Positions 57,331 through 64,000 of a DNA stretch of 64,000 bases are shown piece by piece. Below the pieces are notes generated by a model that was not told the origin of the DNA, did no database searches, and saw nothing but the letters and a program-made list of their open reading frames with translations. A program made the position numbers and the translations under genes. This DNA comes from Microbacterium pygmaeum (GTDB lineage Bacteria > Actinomycetota > Actinomycetes > Actinomycetales > Microbacteriaceae). Each line of letters starts with the position of its first letter. Position 1 is the first letter of the stretch. The DNA is taken from positions 3,410,001-3,474,000 of the forward strand of contig NZ_LT629692.1 of assembly GCF_900100885.1 (NCBI RefSeq), read 5' to 3'.

Positions 57331-57702
57331 ATGGGTCAGCTGATCTACGGGTTCGGCCCCGCGATCGAGATCGACGACTGGGGACTGCGCCACCTGGAAC
57401 TGGTCATGCTGACGAAACTGCGTCGCGACGAGAGCTTCCGGTTTCACTGGGACGAGGAACCGGGCGTCGCCGGCGACCTGGAGAAGCCCGGTTGCCACGG
57501 CACGCTGTGGCTGTCGAAGAGCTCGCAGCTGTACTTCAGCTACGGCAGCGCGCTGGACCGCCCGCTCAACGGCCAGTGGCTGTCGGTGCTCGTCAACGCC
57601 GCGAACGGCAATCAGGGGCTGCGGTTGCTGCCCGAACCTTCCGGAACTCCGTCAGCGCCGATTCCACCCGCGGCTCGATCGATGCAGCACGCGCCGGCGT
57701 GA
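57331..57702 (+). CDS. DUF7882 family protein
   Basis: A 123-residue protein with MGQLIYGFGPAIEIDDWGLRH at the start (quoted in part), then VMLTKLRRDESFRFHWDEE and LWLSKSSQLYFSYGSA. This is the pattern of the ATP-dependent-ligase-like small proteins now listed as DUF7882 in Microbacteriaceae; the function is unknown. AGAGGAG lies eight bases before ATG 57331. The C-terminal Pro/Ala tail is probably disordered. Confidence 0.7.
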   Translation: MGQLIYGFGPAIEIDDWGLRHLELVMLTKLRRDESFRFHWDEEPGVAGDLEKPGCHGTLWLSKSSQLYFSYGSALDRPLNGQWLSVLVNAANGNQGLRLLPEPSGTPSAPIPPAARSMQHAPA

Positions 57703-57708
57703 CCTGCT

Positions 57709-58434
57709 TCAGCGCGGCGCGTTCTCCCGCCGCTCGGCGATGAGTGCCGGCATCCGCTTGTCGAGGATCACGAGCAGCGCGGCGATGCCGACGGCGATCA
57801 GCAGGATGACCGCCGAGTTGCGCACGGAATCGCCCAGCCCGATGAGGTTGACGTCGAGGAACGGGTAGGGCCACCAGCCGGTGAGGCCCCCGCGCACGAA
57901 GGTGAGCACGAGCCACGCGATCGGCCAGATGAACGCGAATGCCAGCACCGGCCACCCCATCCGCGGACGCGGCCCGAATATGAGCCAGCCGAGCAGCGTG
58001 GCCCAGGGCGAGATGTAGTGGAAGCCGATGGTCGCAGCCAGCGCCCATCCGGTCGGGTGCACGAGCTGCGCGAGCACGAAGTCGTAGACCAATCCGGTGA
58101 TGATGATGCCGAGCATCGCGTCCAGGCGCAGCACGCGCCAGAGCCGACCGTCGCGGTGGATGCTGAGGGCGAGCGCAGCGGAGGTGCCGAGGACGAACAG
58201 ATTGCTCTGGATCGTGAAGTAGCTGAACAGGTTGATCAGCCGTTCACCGAGGCTCTGATCATTCGTGGGCTGGAACGAGTTCACGTCCTGTCCCCCGGTG
58301 AACACGAGCACGAGCTGAATGATCAGCGCGATGCCGACCACCACGGCGATGCTTCCGTACCATACGCGCGCCGCCAGGGCGCGCCCGGCTGACACCCGCT
58401 CAGCCGGCTCTTGCACGCGAGCTTCCTGAATCAC
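57709..58434 (-). CDS. Pr6Pr family membrane protein
   Basis: A 241-residue protein with six membrane helices (about residues 25-46, 70-92, 105-125, 135-155, 165-185 and 205-225). FSYFTIQSNLFVLGTS and VHPTGWALAATIGFHYISPW fit the Pr6Pr family, uncharacterised six-helix proteins frequent in actinobacteria. It converges with the DUF7882 gene, six bases apart, and lies downstream of the DUF1206 gene on the same strand with a 67-bp gap. Confidence 0.78.
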   Translation of the reverse strand: MIQEARVQEPAERVSAGRALAARVWYGSIAVVVGIALIIQLVLVFTGGQDVNSFQPTNDQSLGERLINLFSYFTIQSNLFVLGTSAALALSIHRDGRLWRVLRLDAMLGIIITGLVYDFVLAQLVHPTGWALAATIGFHYISPWATLLGWLIFGPRPRMGWPVLAFAFIWPIAWLVLTFVRGGLTGWWPYPFLDVNLIGLGDSVRNSAVILLIAVGIAALLVILDKRMPALIAERRENAPR

Positions 58435-58501
58435 GAACCCATCCCCCCGAGCGGCAGTCGTGCCGCGGGTTCAGGATAGTGGTGGATTCAATCGCCTTCT
58501 G

Positions 58502-59320
58502 TCACATCCGGGCGTACCGCGCGCGAGCGAAGCAGAAGAGGCCGTAGGTGACCAGGCCGGCCCCGACGATCCACAGGATGATCGCGCCGAAGGGCAGACC
58601 CGCGAGTGCGTGCAGCGCGGCGTCGAGTCCGCCGGCGGCCTCCGGATCGTGGGTGAGCGCCGCGACGACGAACAGGATGCCGGCGATGCCGACGGCGATG
58701 CCCTTGGCGATGTACCCGACCACGCCGAACGTCACGATGCCCCGTCTTGCGACGCCCGTCGGCAGATCCAGGTGCTTCTCGAACGCTCGGGTGATGCCGC
58801 GCACGATGAACGCCGCTCCGATCGCCGCGACGATGAGCCCGACCAGCACGAGGAGGGCGACCCCGGCCGGCGCCGCCAGCAGCTTCGCGCTGAACGTCTG
58901 AGACGACTCTGACGATTCGGACTGACCGCCCAGCGCGTAGACGACCGCCGTCGCCGCGATCGCGAGATAGGCCCCGGCCGTTCCGAGGTACTTGACGCGG
59001 TGAGCCCACTTCTTCTTGGTGTCGGGATCCCGCTCGAGGAACACCTCAGCCACCTGCCAGACGGCCAAGGCGAACAGCCCCACCACGATGATCCAGAGCA
59101 GGACGACCCCGGCAGGGCTCTGCTGGATCTGCGCCAGCGCACCCCCCTGGTCGGCATCTCCGCCGCCTCCGGTCGCGATGGAGATCGAGATCACGCCGAT
59201 GAGGATGTGCAGGATGCCGAGCACGACGTACCCGATCCGCGCCAGTGTGCGGAAGATCGTCGAATCCTGCGCTGCGCGCGCGGCGCGGGCGGAAGAGCCG
59301 GAAGCGGTGCTCGGGGACAT
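58502..59320 (-). CDS. DUF1206 membrane protein
   Basis: A 272-residue protein made of three DUF1206 repeats, each a pair of membrane helices: IGYVVLGILHILIGVISISI, YLGTAGAYLAIAATAVVYAL and FGVVGYIAKGIAVGIAGILF. The family is uncharacterised. It begins 17 bp after the PAP2 gene and completes the five-gene minus-strand operon that starts at 61966. Functional linkage with the lipid phosphatase is plausible but unproven. Confidence 0.85.
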   Translation of the reverse strand: MSPSTASGSSARAARAAQDSTIFRTLARIGYVVLGILHILIGVISISIATGGGGDADQGGALAQIQQSPAGVVLLWIIVVGLFALAVWQVAEVFLERDPDTKKKWAHRVKYLGTAGAYLAIAATAVVYALGGQSESSESSQTFSAKLLAAPAGVALLVLVGLIVAAIGAAFIVRGITRAFEKHLDLPTGVARRGIVTFGVVGYIAKGIAVGIAGILFVVAALTHDPEAAGGLDAALHALAGLPFGAIILWIVGAGLVTYGLFCFARARYARM

Positions 59321-59337
59321 GAGGGGGACGCCTTTCG

Positions 59338-60045
59338 TCAGGATGATGGGGATGGGGTGGCGGCGGCGCGCGCGGCTCTGCGATCGCGGAGTGCTTCGAT
59401 GGCGCACCAGACCAGGCAGGCGATGGCGATGCCCTCCAGCATTCCGGCGACCACGTCGCTCAGCCAGTGTGCGTGCAGGTGGGTGCGACTCCACATCATC
59501 AGCAGCACCCACAGGACGCCGAGCAGCCAGACGTACCAGCGACGCAGCAGGAGCCCCAGGGTCATGGCGACGGCTGTCGCCACCGCGGTGTGGCCGGAGG
59601 GGAAGGAGGTGGCGACGCTCTCGGCGAGCGAATCCTCCGGGCGCACGCGGGCGATGACGGCGGCCATCGGCGCTCCGATGGCCACGATCGCGATCACGGC
59701 GGAGGCGATGGTCGCGGCATCCCACCACCTGCGTCGGACGGAGAACACGCCGACCAGGAGAAGACCGATGACCGCCATCCCGATCGTTCCGCCGACGATG
59801 GCCGGAACCCACGCGACCAGAATCGACGCGTCGCTCATCGTGGCGACCATCAGGTCGTTCCACCAGACATCGATCGGCAAGGGGGCGCGACCGCTGAGCG
59901 AGACGACGAGGCGCAGGGTGACGAATGCGACCGCGGCTCCGATCGCGACAGCCAGGACGATGCCGCGGCGACCGTCGGGCTCGACGCCTCCGAGATCTTC
60001 GCTGACGTCGGCGGGGTCAACGGAAGCGACGGCATCTTCAGCCAC
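59338..60045 (-). CDS. PAP2 superfamily phosphatase
   Basis: A 235-residue membrane phosphatase. The three PAP2 motifs are present: RVRPEDS (C1-like, lacking the usual lysine start), SFPSGHTAVATAVAM (C2) and SRTHLHAHWLSDVVAG (C3, catalytic His). Five to six membrane helices surround them. It should dephosphorylate a lipid phosphate such as phosphatidic acid or undecaprenyl diphosphate. It overlaps the repeat-bearing lipoprotein gene by eight bases. Confidence 0.87.
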   Translation of the reverse strand: MAEDAVASVDPADVSEDLGGVEPDGRRGIVLAVAIGAAVAFVTLRLVVSLSGRAPLPIDVWWNDLMVATMSDASILVAWVPAIVGGTIGMAVIGLLLVGVFSVRRRWWDAATIASAVIAIVAIGAPMAAVIARVRPEDSLAESVATSFPSGHTAVATAVAMTLGLLLRRWYVWLLGVLWVLLMMWSRTHLHAHWLSDVVAGMLEGIAIACLVWCAIEALRDRRAARAAATPSPSS

Positions 60046-60565
60046 CGTTGCCCTTGCCTTTTCCGTTGCCGTTCCCGTTCCCGTTCCCGTTGCCGTTGCC
60101 GTTCCCGTTCCCGTTGCCGTTCCCGTTGCCGTTCCCCTCTGTGTCCGACGCAGGTTCTGTCACCTCTTCCGCGGGCACAGGAGCTTCCGGCACTGCAGTC
60201 TCCGGAACCGAATCCTCCGGCACAGTCGACTCTGTGGGAGCAGGTGCGGGCGGAGCCTCGGGGACGGGAGGAGCAGCCTGCAGGTCGGCGCGTACGACAT
60301 CGATGGACTGCTGGATCTGCGCCGCACGTTCAGGCGTGATCTCACCGTCCTGCAATGCGCGCTGGGTTTCTGATTGCAACGCATCCAGCTGCCGCAGCGC
60401 TTCGGCGGCGTTCCCCGCTGCCGCACTGTCAGCCACCGCGACGACCTGCGCCTGCCAGCTCTCGCTCAGCTGATGTGGGAGCGCAGACGGTGCAGTGCAG
60501 CCGGTCAGAGAGAACGCCACCGCGAGCAGCACCGCAGGGATGACAGTGGGGCGCCGCGCGGTCAC
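60038..60565 (-). CDS. Lipoprotein with C-terminal Gly-Asn repeat
   Basis: A 175-residue secreted protein. The lipobox LTGC ends the signal peptide (Cys23), so it is probably lipid-anchored. Residues 30-85 are helical (ESWQAQVVAVADSAAAGNAA), 95-140 are Pro/Glu/Thr-rich, and the C-terminus is about 14 Gly-Asn pairs ending KGKGNGG. ATG 60565 overlaps the kinase stop (ATGA). It might be a substrate or surface partner of the kinase. No named family is recognised beyond this architecture. Confidence 0.75.
   Translation of the reverse strand: MTARRPTVIPAVLLAVAFSLTGCTAPSALPHQLSESWQAQVVAVADSAAAGNAAEALRQLDALQSETQRALQDGEITPERAAQIQQSIDVVRADLQAAPPVPEAPPAPAPTESTVPEDSVPETAVPEAPVPAEEVTEPASDTEGNGNGNGNGNGNGNGNGNGNGNGNGKGKGNGG
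60064..60133. repeat. Hexanucleotide repeat encoding Gly-Asn
   Basis: About twelve CGTTCC or CGTTGC units in tandem encode the (GN)n tail on the minus strand. The number of units can change by slippage without shifting frame, so the tail length is probably variable between strains. Confidence 0.9.
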
Positions 60566-61722
60566 GGCGTGACCGCATCGAGCAGTTGCTGGAGGTGGGA
60601 GTGCATCGGTTCCTGCAGCATCGGGAGGGACGGCGCGACGACGCCCAGGTCGGCTGCGTTCCAGACGATCAGGCCGACGACGGCGACGATCGCGATCACC
60701 GTCGCGGCGATGAAGGCGAGCAGCCAGCGCATGTGCGGTCCGAGTCGAGGGTTCTCGACGACCGGCTCAGCCGGTTCGATGGGCCTCAGCACCCTCGTCG
60801 TCGAGGGTTCGGGCTCGATCACCCCGGGATCCACCGCGACCGTTTCCGGGCCGGCGTCGGCGTATCGCAGGTCGGCGACCGCTCGGACGACTTCTCGCGC
60901 CGTGGGTCGCTTCGCCGGGTCGCGATCGGTCATCTTCGTCAGCAGAGCACCCCAGCCGTTCCCGACGGAGGTGGGGATGACCGGGTCTTGCGTCAACCGA
61001 ACGATCAGGGCCTCGTTGAGGCCTGTCTGCGCGAACGCGCGCCGTCCGGTGAGGCATTCGATGAGCAGCAGTCCGAGGGCGTAGATGTCGGCCGCGGGCG
61101 CTGGTCCGGCACCGGAGACCTGCTCGGGGCTGAGGTATGCCGCCGATCCCACGACGAGCCCGGGTGTGGTGAGTCGAGTGGAATCGATCAAGTGGGCGAT
61201 GCCGAAGTCTGCCAGCTTCGCATGGAACTCTTCTCCGCGAACCGTGGAAGGACGCAGGAGGACGTTGGACGGTTTGATGTCGCGGTGCACGATGCCCGCC
61301 GCATGCACGGCGTGCAGCGCATCGCCGAGGTCTCGTGCCATGCCGGCGACAGTGTCGGCGCTCAGTGGCCCTCGTGCAAGCCGCTCGCCCAGAGTCGGGC
61401 CGTCGACATACTCCATGACGAGGTAGCGGGGGGCGACCTCGCCCATGTGCGCGTCGTACAGCGTGACGAGTGCCGGGTGGTTGAGCCCGGCGAGCAGATG
61501 TACTTCGGTCGCCGTCCTCGCCGACTCCGCCGGGCCGCCGCGGAAGACCTTCACCGCGACGGTTCGTCGGAGCATCCGGTCTTGGGCGCGGTACACCACG
61601 CCCATTCCGCCCTCGCCGAGTCGCGGACCCAGCGTGTATCTGCCGCCCAGCACCTCACCGCCCGCAGTTGCGGACGGACGGACGGCGATCAGAGGCGATC
61701 CGGGGTCAGACGATGGGGTCAT
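60562..61722 (-). CDS. Serine/threonine protein kinase (PknA/B-like) with one membrane helix
   Basis: A 386-residue Hanks-type kinase: LGEGGMGVVYRA (glycine loop), Lys58 (VAVKV), HRDIKPSN (147-154, catalytic Asp148), DFG at 172-174 and SPEQ. A juxtamembrane stretch precedes one membrane helix at about 333-355, followed by a short outer tail of 30 residues without PASTA repeats. It phosphorylates proteins in response to an unknown outside cue. It overlaps DUF6458 upstream by 17 bp and the lipoprotein gene downstream by four. Confidence 0.9.
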   Translation of the reverse strand: MTPSSDPGSPLIAVRPSATAGGEVLGGRYTLGPRLGEGGMGVVYRAQDRMLRRTVAVKVFRGGPAESARTATEVHLLAGLNHPALVTLYDAHMGEVAPRYLVMEYVDGPTLGERLARGPLSADTVAGMARDLGDALHAVHAAGIVHRDIKPSNVLLRPSTVRGEEFHAKLADFGIAHLIDSTRLTTPGLVVGSAAYLSPEQVSGAGPAPAADIYALGLLLIECLTGRRAFAQTGLNEALIVRLTQDPVIPTSVGNGWGALLTKMTDRDPAKRPTAREVVRAVADLRYADAGPETVAVDPGVIEPEPSTTRVLRPIEPAEPVVENPRLGPHMRWLLAFIAATVIAIVAVVGLIVWNAADLGVVAPSLPMLQEPMHSHLQQLLDAVTP

Positions 61723-61966
61723 TGTCGCGGACGCTTCTCCGCGTGACGCGCTCCCCCGTCGCGGGGTCCACTGCAGAACGGGTCGTCGACTCGGTCTGCC
61801 GACGGCGCATCATCAGCACCAGGCTGATCAGGAACACGACCACGCCGGCGCCCATCAGAATGTAGCCGATGAGGTCGAGATCGACGAAGCCGCCGGTGTC
61901 GATGTTGACCGCGAACACGAGGATCGCTCCGATGACGACCAGCGCGATGCCACTTCCGATGCCCAT
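61706..61966 (-). CDS. DUF6458 family small membrane protein
   Basis: An 86-residue protein with two membrane helices (IGSGIALVVIGAILVFAVNI and LIGYILMGAGVVVFLISLVL) and a basic cytoplasmic tail. MGIGSGIxLVxxGAIL is the signature of DUF6458 in actinobacteria. AAGGGAAGAG precedes ATG 61966. It heads the operon that includes the kinase; the function is unknown. Confidence 0.78.
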   Translation of the reverse strand: MGIGSGIALVVIGAILVFAVNIDTGGFVDLDLIGYILMGAGVVVFLISLVLMMRRRQTESTTRSAVDPATGERVTRRSVRDNDPIV

Positions 61967-62069
61967 GGTGCTCTTCCCTTCGGAGGCGGCCCTCGCCTCG
62001 ATCAAGCCACCACATTAGGGTCAACCGTGATTGAGTCAAATGCCGTTGATCTGCCGACGAGCTCGTGAT

Positions 62070-62747
62070 ATGGATGACTCGATGACTGATCTGGATTCCT
62101 GCGCCGCCGTCTTCGCCGCTCTGGCCGATCGGACGCGCCTGGGCATCGTGGATCTGCTCACGCTCGGCGACCTGGCGTCGTCGGAGATCAGCCGGGACCT
62201 GCGACTCGGCACGAATCTCGTCGCCCATCACCTGCACGTCCTCGAATCCGCCGGGATCATCGTGCGCTCACCGTCCGAGGCCGACAAGCGCCGAAACTAC
62301 GTGTCGCTCCGCGCCGAGGTGTTCGAGACACTCGCGCCCCGAGCCATCCCCCTGCCGCCGAGAGTGCTCTTCGTGTGCACAGCCAACTCCGCCCGTTCTC
62401 AGCTCGCAGAGGCGATCTGGCAGGACACCAGCACGGTGCCGTCCGCCTCAGCCGGCATCCGCCCCGCAGACGCCGTCAACGCAGGAGCCCTCGCGGCAGC
62501 GCAGCGGCACGGCCTCCGCATCGACGACCGGCGTCGGCCCCGGCACGTCGACGATGCGCGGCAAGACGGCGACCTGGTGATCACCGTCTGCGATGCCGCA
62601 CACGAACAGCTGCAGGGCCGTGACGATCTGCACTGGTCGATCCCCGACCCGGCAGTCGTGGGCACGCCGCTCGCGTTCGACGCCGTCTTCGACATGATCA
62701 GTCACCGGATCCGGGCGCTCTCCGGCCGCTTGATTCCGGCCGCGTGA
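62070..62747 (+). CDS. ArsR-arsenate reductase (LMW phosphatase) fusion
   Basis: A 225-residue two-domain protein. Residues 8-92 are an ArsR winged helix (FAALADRTRLGIVDLL, LRLGTNLVAHHLHVLE). Residues 98-225 are a low-molecular-weight-phosphatase fold: Cys103-x5-Arg109 (VCTANSAR) and Asp193 (PDP) are the catalytic residues of thioredoxin- or mycothiol-type arsenate reductases. It may couple sensing to detoxification, although no arsenite pump is nearby. ATG 62070 or 62082 are both possible starts. The last codons lie in a 14-bp tandem repeat. Confidence 0.85.
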   Translation: MDDSMTDLDSCAAVFAALADRTRLGIVDLLTLGDLASSEISRDLRLGTNLVAHHLHVLESAGIIVRSPSEADKRRNYVSLRAEVFETLAPRAIPLPPRVLFVCTANSARSQLAEAIWQDTSTVPSASAGIRPADAVNAGALAAAQRHGLRIDDRRRPRHVDDARQDGDLVITVCDAAHEQLQGRDDLHWSIPDPAVVGTPLAFDAVFDMISHRIRALSGRLIPAA

Positions 62748-62800
62748 TTCCGGCCGCGTGATTCCGGCCGCGTGATTCCGGCCGCGTGATCACGGCCGCG
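62731..62800 (+). repeat. Five tandem 14-bp units at the 3' end of the ArsR fusion gene
   Basis: TGATTCCGGCCGCG is repeated four times exactly (62731-62786) and once with two changes (62787-62800). The first unit encodes the last residues and the second supplies the TGA stop. Because 14 is not a multiple of three, each unit shifts frame, but TGA at every unit start limits the effect. Confidence 0.92.
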
Positions 62801-62809
62801 CAGAACCGC

Positions 62810-64000
62810 TCACGGTGCACCCTCGTCGATCGCGGTGACCAGTTCGGCGCGCGCGAGCAGGAACTGCGGCGTGCCCAGGTAGCCGCTGTGCGTCCCGATC
62901 TGCGTGAGGTAGCTGTCCCGGACGGATTCGGTGGCGCCCCGGTCGACCGGGTTCGACCGATAGGCGTAGACCGGGAACCCCAGGTAGTCGGTGCGCCGCC
63001 ACAGATTGCGCCATCGAGGAACGGATCGCGCGTGCGCGCCGAGCATCGCGGTGAGCGAGAGCTGGTCGACCTGGCCCGGTGCGGGCAGTGACGACGCCTC
63101 GAACTCCGCGAGGACCTGCTGTCGCCAGGGGTCGCGTCGCCAGAGCGACGGCCCGCGCACTCCGGGCACGCCGAGGATCTCTGGGCCGAAGACCGATGGG
63201 AAGAACCGGCTGAAGTATGCGCGCAGCTGGCTGCCGTAGGAGAGGAGCGCGAGGTGGTCGGCGCTGCGGGAGCCATGATCGCGGCCCTCGCCGATCATCT
63301 CGCCGCGCATCGAGAGCACGGTCGCCGCGGCGATCGTGGAGCCCATCGAGTGCGCGGTGAGGATCACCGACCGCGACCTCTTCGCTGCGGGGTCCGCGAG
63401 CCAGGCGCGAATACGCGCGGACAGCTCGGGAACCGCCCGCTCACCGAAGCAGGGCGGCGCGAAGGGGTGACCCGCGCGTGGGAAGAAGGCGACGACATCC
63501 CAGAACACGCCGAGGGGTCGCTCGCTGCTGGACGCTGCGTGCGCGGCGACGGCCCCCGCCGCGGCCAGAGCCACCGCTACCAGGATCGCGGTCGTCCCGC
63601 CTCGTATCGATGCCGGGACCATGTTCCAGCTCACGACGAGCGCCTTGACCTGCTCATAGACGAACGACGATGACAGGCTGAAGAATCCCATCGCGGCGAG
63701 GACCGCCAGCCAGCCGAAGAGCGGCTCTCCGCGATGAAGCAGATGCGAGCTGCGGCGCACGCCGACCGGTCGCGCGACATCGGGGGTCGGCATCCTCAAC
63801 CGCGGTGCATAGTCCCGGCGTGCCGGTACGAGGACGCCGCCGCGTTGCCGGATCTTCTCTGCGGTGTCGGCCGCCCCGTCCTTCTGATCGAGGGCCGGCA
63901 GCGAGTACCGGACGAAGCGGCTCAGGTTGAAGGCCAGCACGGCGACGATGAGGGCGATCAGCACGCCGACGATGCAGGCCAGGACCACGGCGAAACGCTC
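62810..64000 (-). CDS. Membrane-associated serine hydrolase (N-terminus outside window)
   Basis: At least 396 codons stay open to the window edge, so the start is not visible; GTG 63988 is possible but the frame continues upstream (ERFA). Visible hydrophobic segments include CIVGVLIALIVAVLAF, a pair near codons 95-150, and then a soluble domain with TAHSMGSTIAAATVL, the nucleophile elbow of an alpha/beta hydrolase (Ser in HSMGS). It may be a lipase-like enzyme anchored in the membrane. It is tail-to-tail with the ArsR fusion gene, separated by the 14-bp repeats. Confidence 0.7.
   Translation of the reverse strand, partial: ERFAVVLACIVGVLIALIVAVLAFNLSRFVRYSLPALDQKDGAADTAEKIRQRGGVLVPARRDYAPRLRMPTPDVARPVGVRRSSHLLHRGEPLFGWLAVLAAMGFFSLSSSFVYEQVKALVVSWNMVPASIRGGTTAILVAVALAAAGAVAAHAASSSERPLGVFWDVVAFFPRAGHPFAPPCFGERAVPELSARIRAWLADPAAKRSRSVILTAHSMGSTIAAATVLSMRGEMIGEGRDHGSRSADHLALLSYGSQLRAYFSRFFPSVFGPEILGVPGVRGPSLWRRDPWRQQVLAEFEASSLPAPGQVDQLSLTAMLGAHARSVPRWRNLWRRTDYLGFPVYAYRSNPVDRGATESVRDSYLTQIGTHSGYLGTPQFLLARAELVTAIDEGAP

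Overview
The window is high-GC, densely coded DNA from an actinobacterium. Many ATGA or GTGA start/stop overlaps, frequent GTG starts, short TAGNCT-type -10 boxes close to start codons, a very frequent GGATGC/GCATCC word, and Microbacteriaceae-type small families (DUF7882, DUF6458, DUF3072, Pr6Pr) suggest a Microbacterium-like member of the Microbacteriaceae. This is inference from sequence style; no rRNA is present.

Layout. 1-2140: an FAD/Rieske oxidoreductase cut by the window edge and a divergent TetR regulator, followed by an AI-2E-family permease (2229-3383). 3425-15646: a catabolic block for CoA thioesters or alcohols (Zn-alcohol dehydrogenase, three SDRs, MaoC hydratase, two acyl-CoA dehydrogenases, thioesterase, APH-like kinase, quinone-oxidoreductase-type MDR, two TetR regulators). 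Three promoters in it carry the same operator, GCATACCG-N6-CGGTATGC or a one-arm variant. Inside this block a solitary AbiEi-like gene is surrounded by four copies of a REP-like hairpin and by extreme-GC low-complexity DNA. 15669-21496: a membrane protein, a stand-alone ATP-dependent DNA ligase facing a LigD-type polymerase, a DHFR-like/SRPBCC/ArsR operon and an SseB-like protein. 21538-33799: PcrA helicase, a large membrane-anchored GH67-like protein, an operon pairing a cyclase-like sensor with a cyclic-nucleotide-domain MscS channel, and a DrrAB-type ABC exporter divergent from a WYL regulator.

33927-39986 is the clearest accessory region: exactly 6,000 bp between two perfect 30-bp direct repeats made of the 3' end of a tRNA-like sequence. 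Both inner edges carry TGCCCAC repeats spaced 11 bp apart. It holds an AbiE toxin-antitoxin pair, an ECF sigma factor with a membrane partner, hypothetical genes and an IS481-family insertion, but no integrase.

40629-46354: an Hsp20 gene with both HAIR (HspR) and CIRCE (HrcA) operators, a DUF1905/AHSA1/ArsR operon, glycogen debranching enzyme and a fatty acid desaturase. 46467-55135: an eight-gene glycosylation cluster of seven glycosyltransferases and one TupA-like ATP-grasp enzyme in three translationally coupled blocks. 55158-64000: stress and housekeeping genes (DUF3072, SDR, TetR, DUF7882, Pr6Pr), a five-gene operon of DUF6458, Ser/Thr kinase, Gly-Asn-repeat lipoprotein, PAP2 phosphatase and DUF1206 protein, an ArsR-arsenate reductase fusion ending in a 14-bp tandem repeat, and a serine hydrolase with membrane segments cut by the window end.
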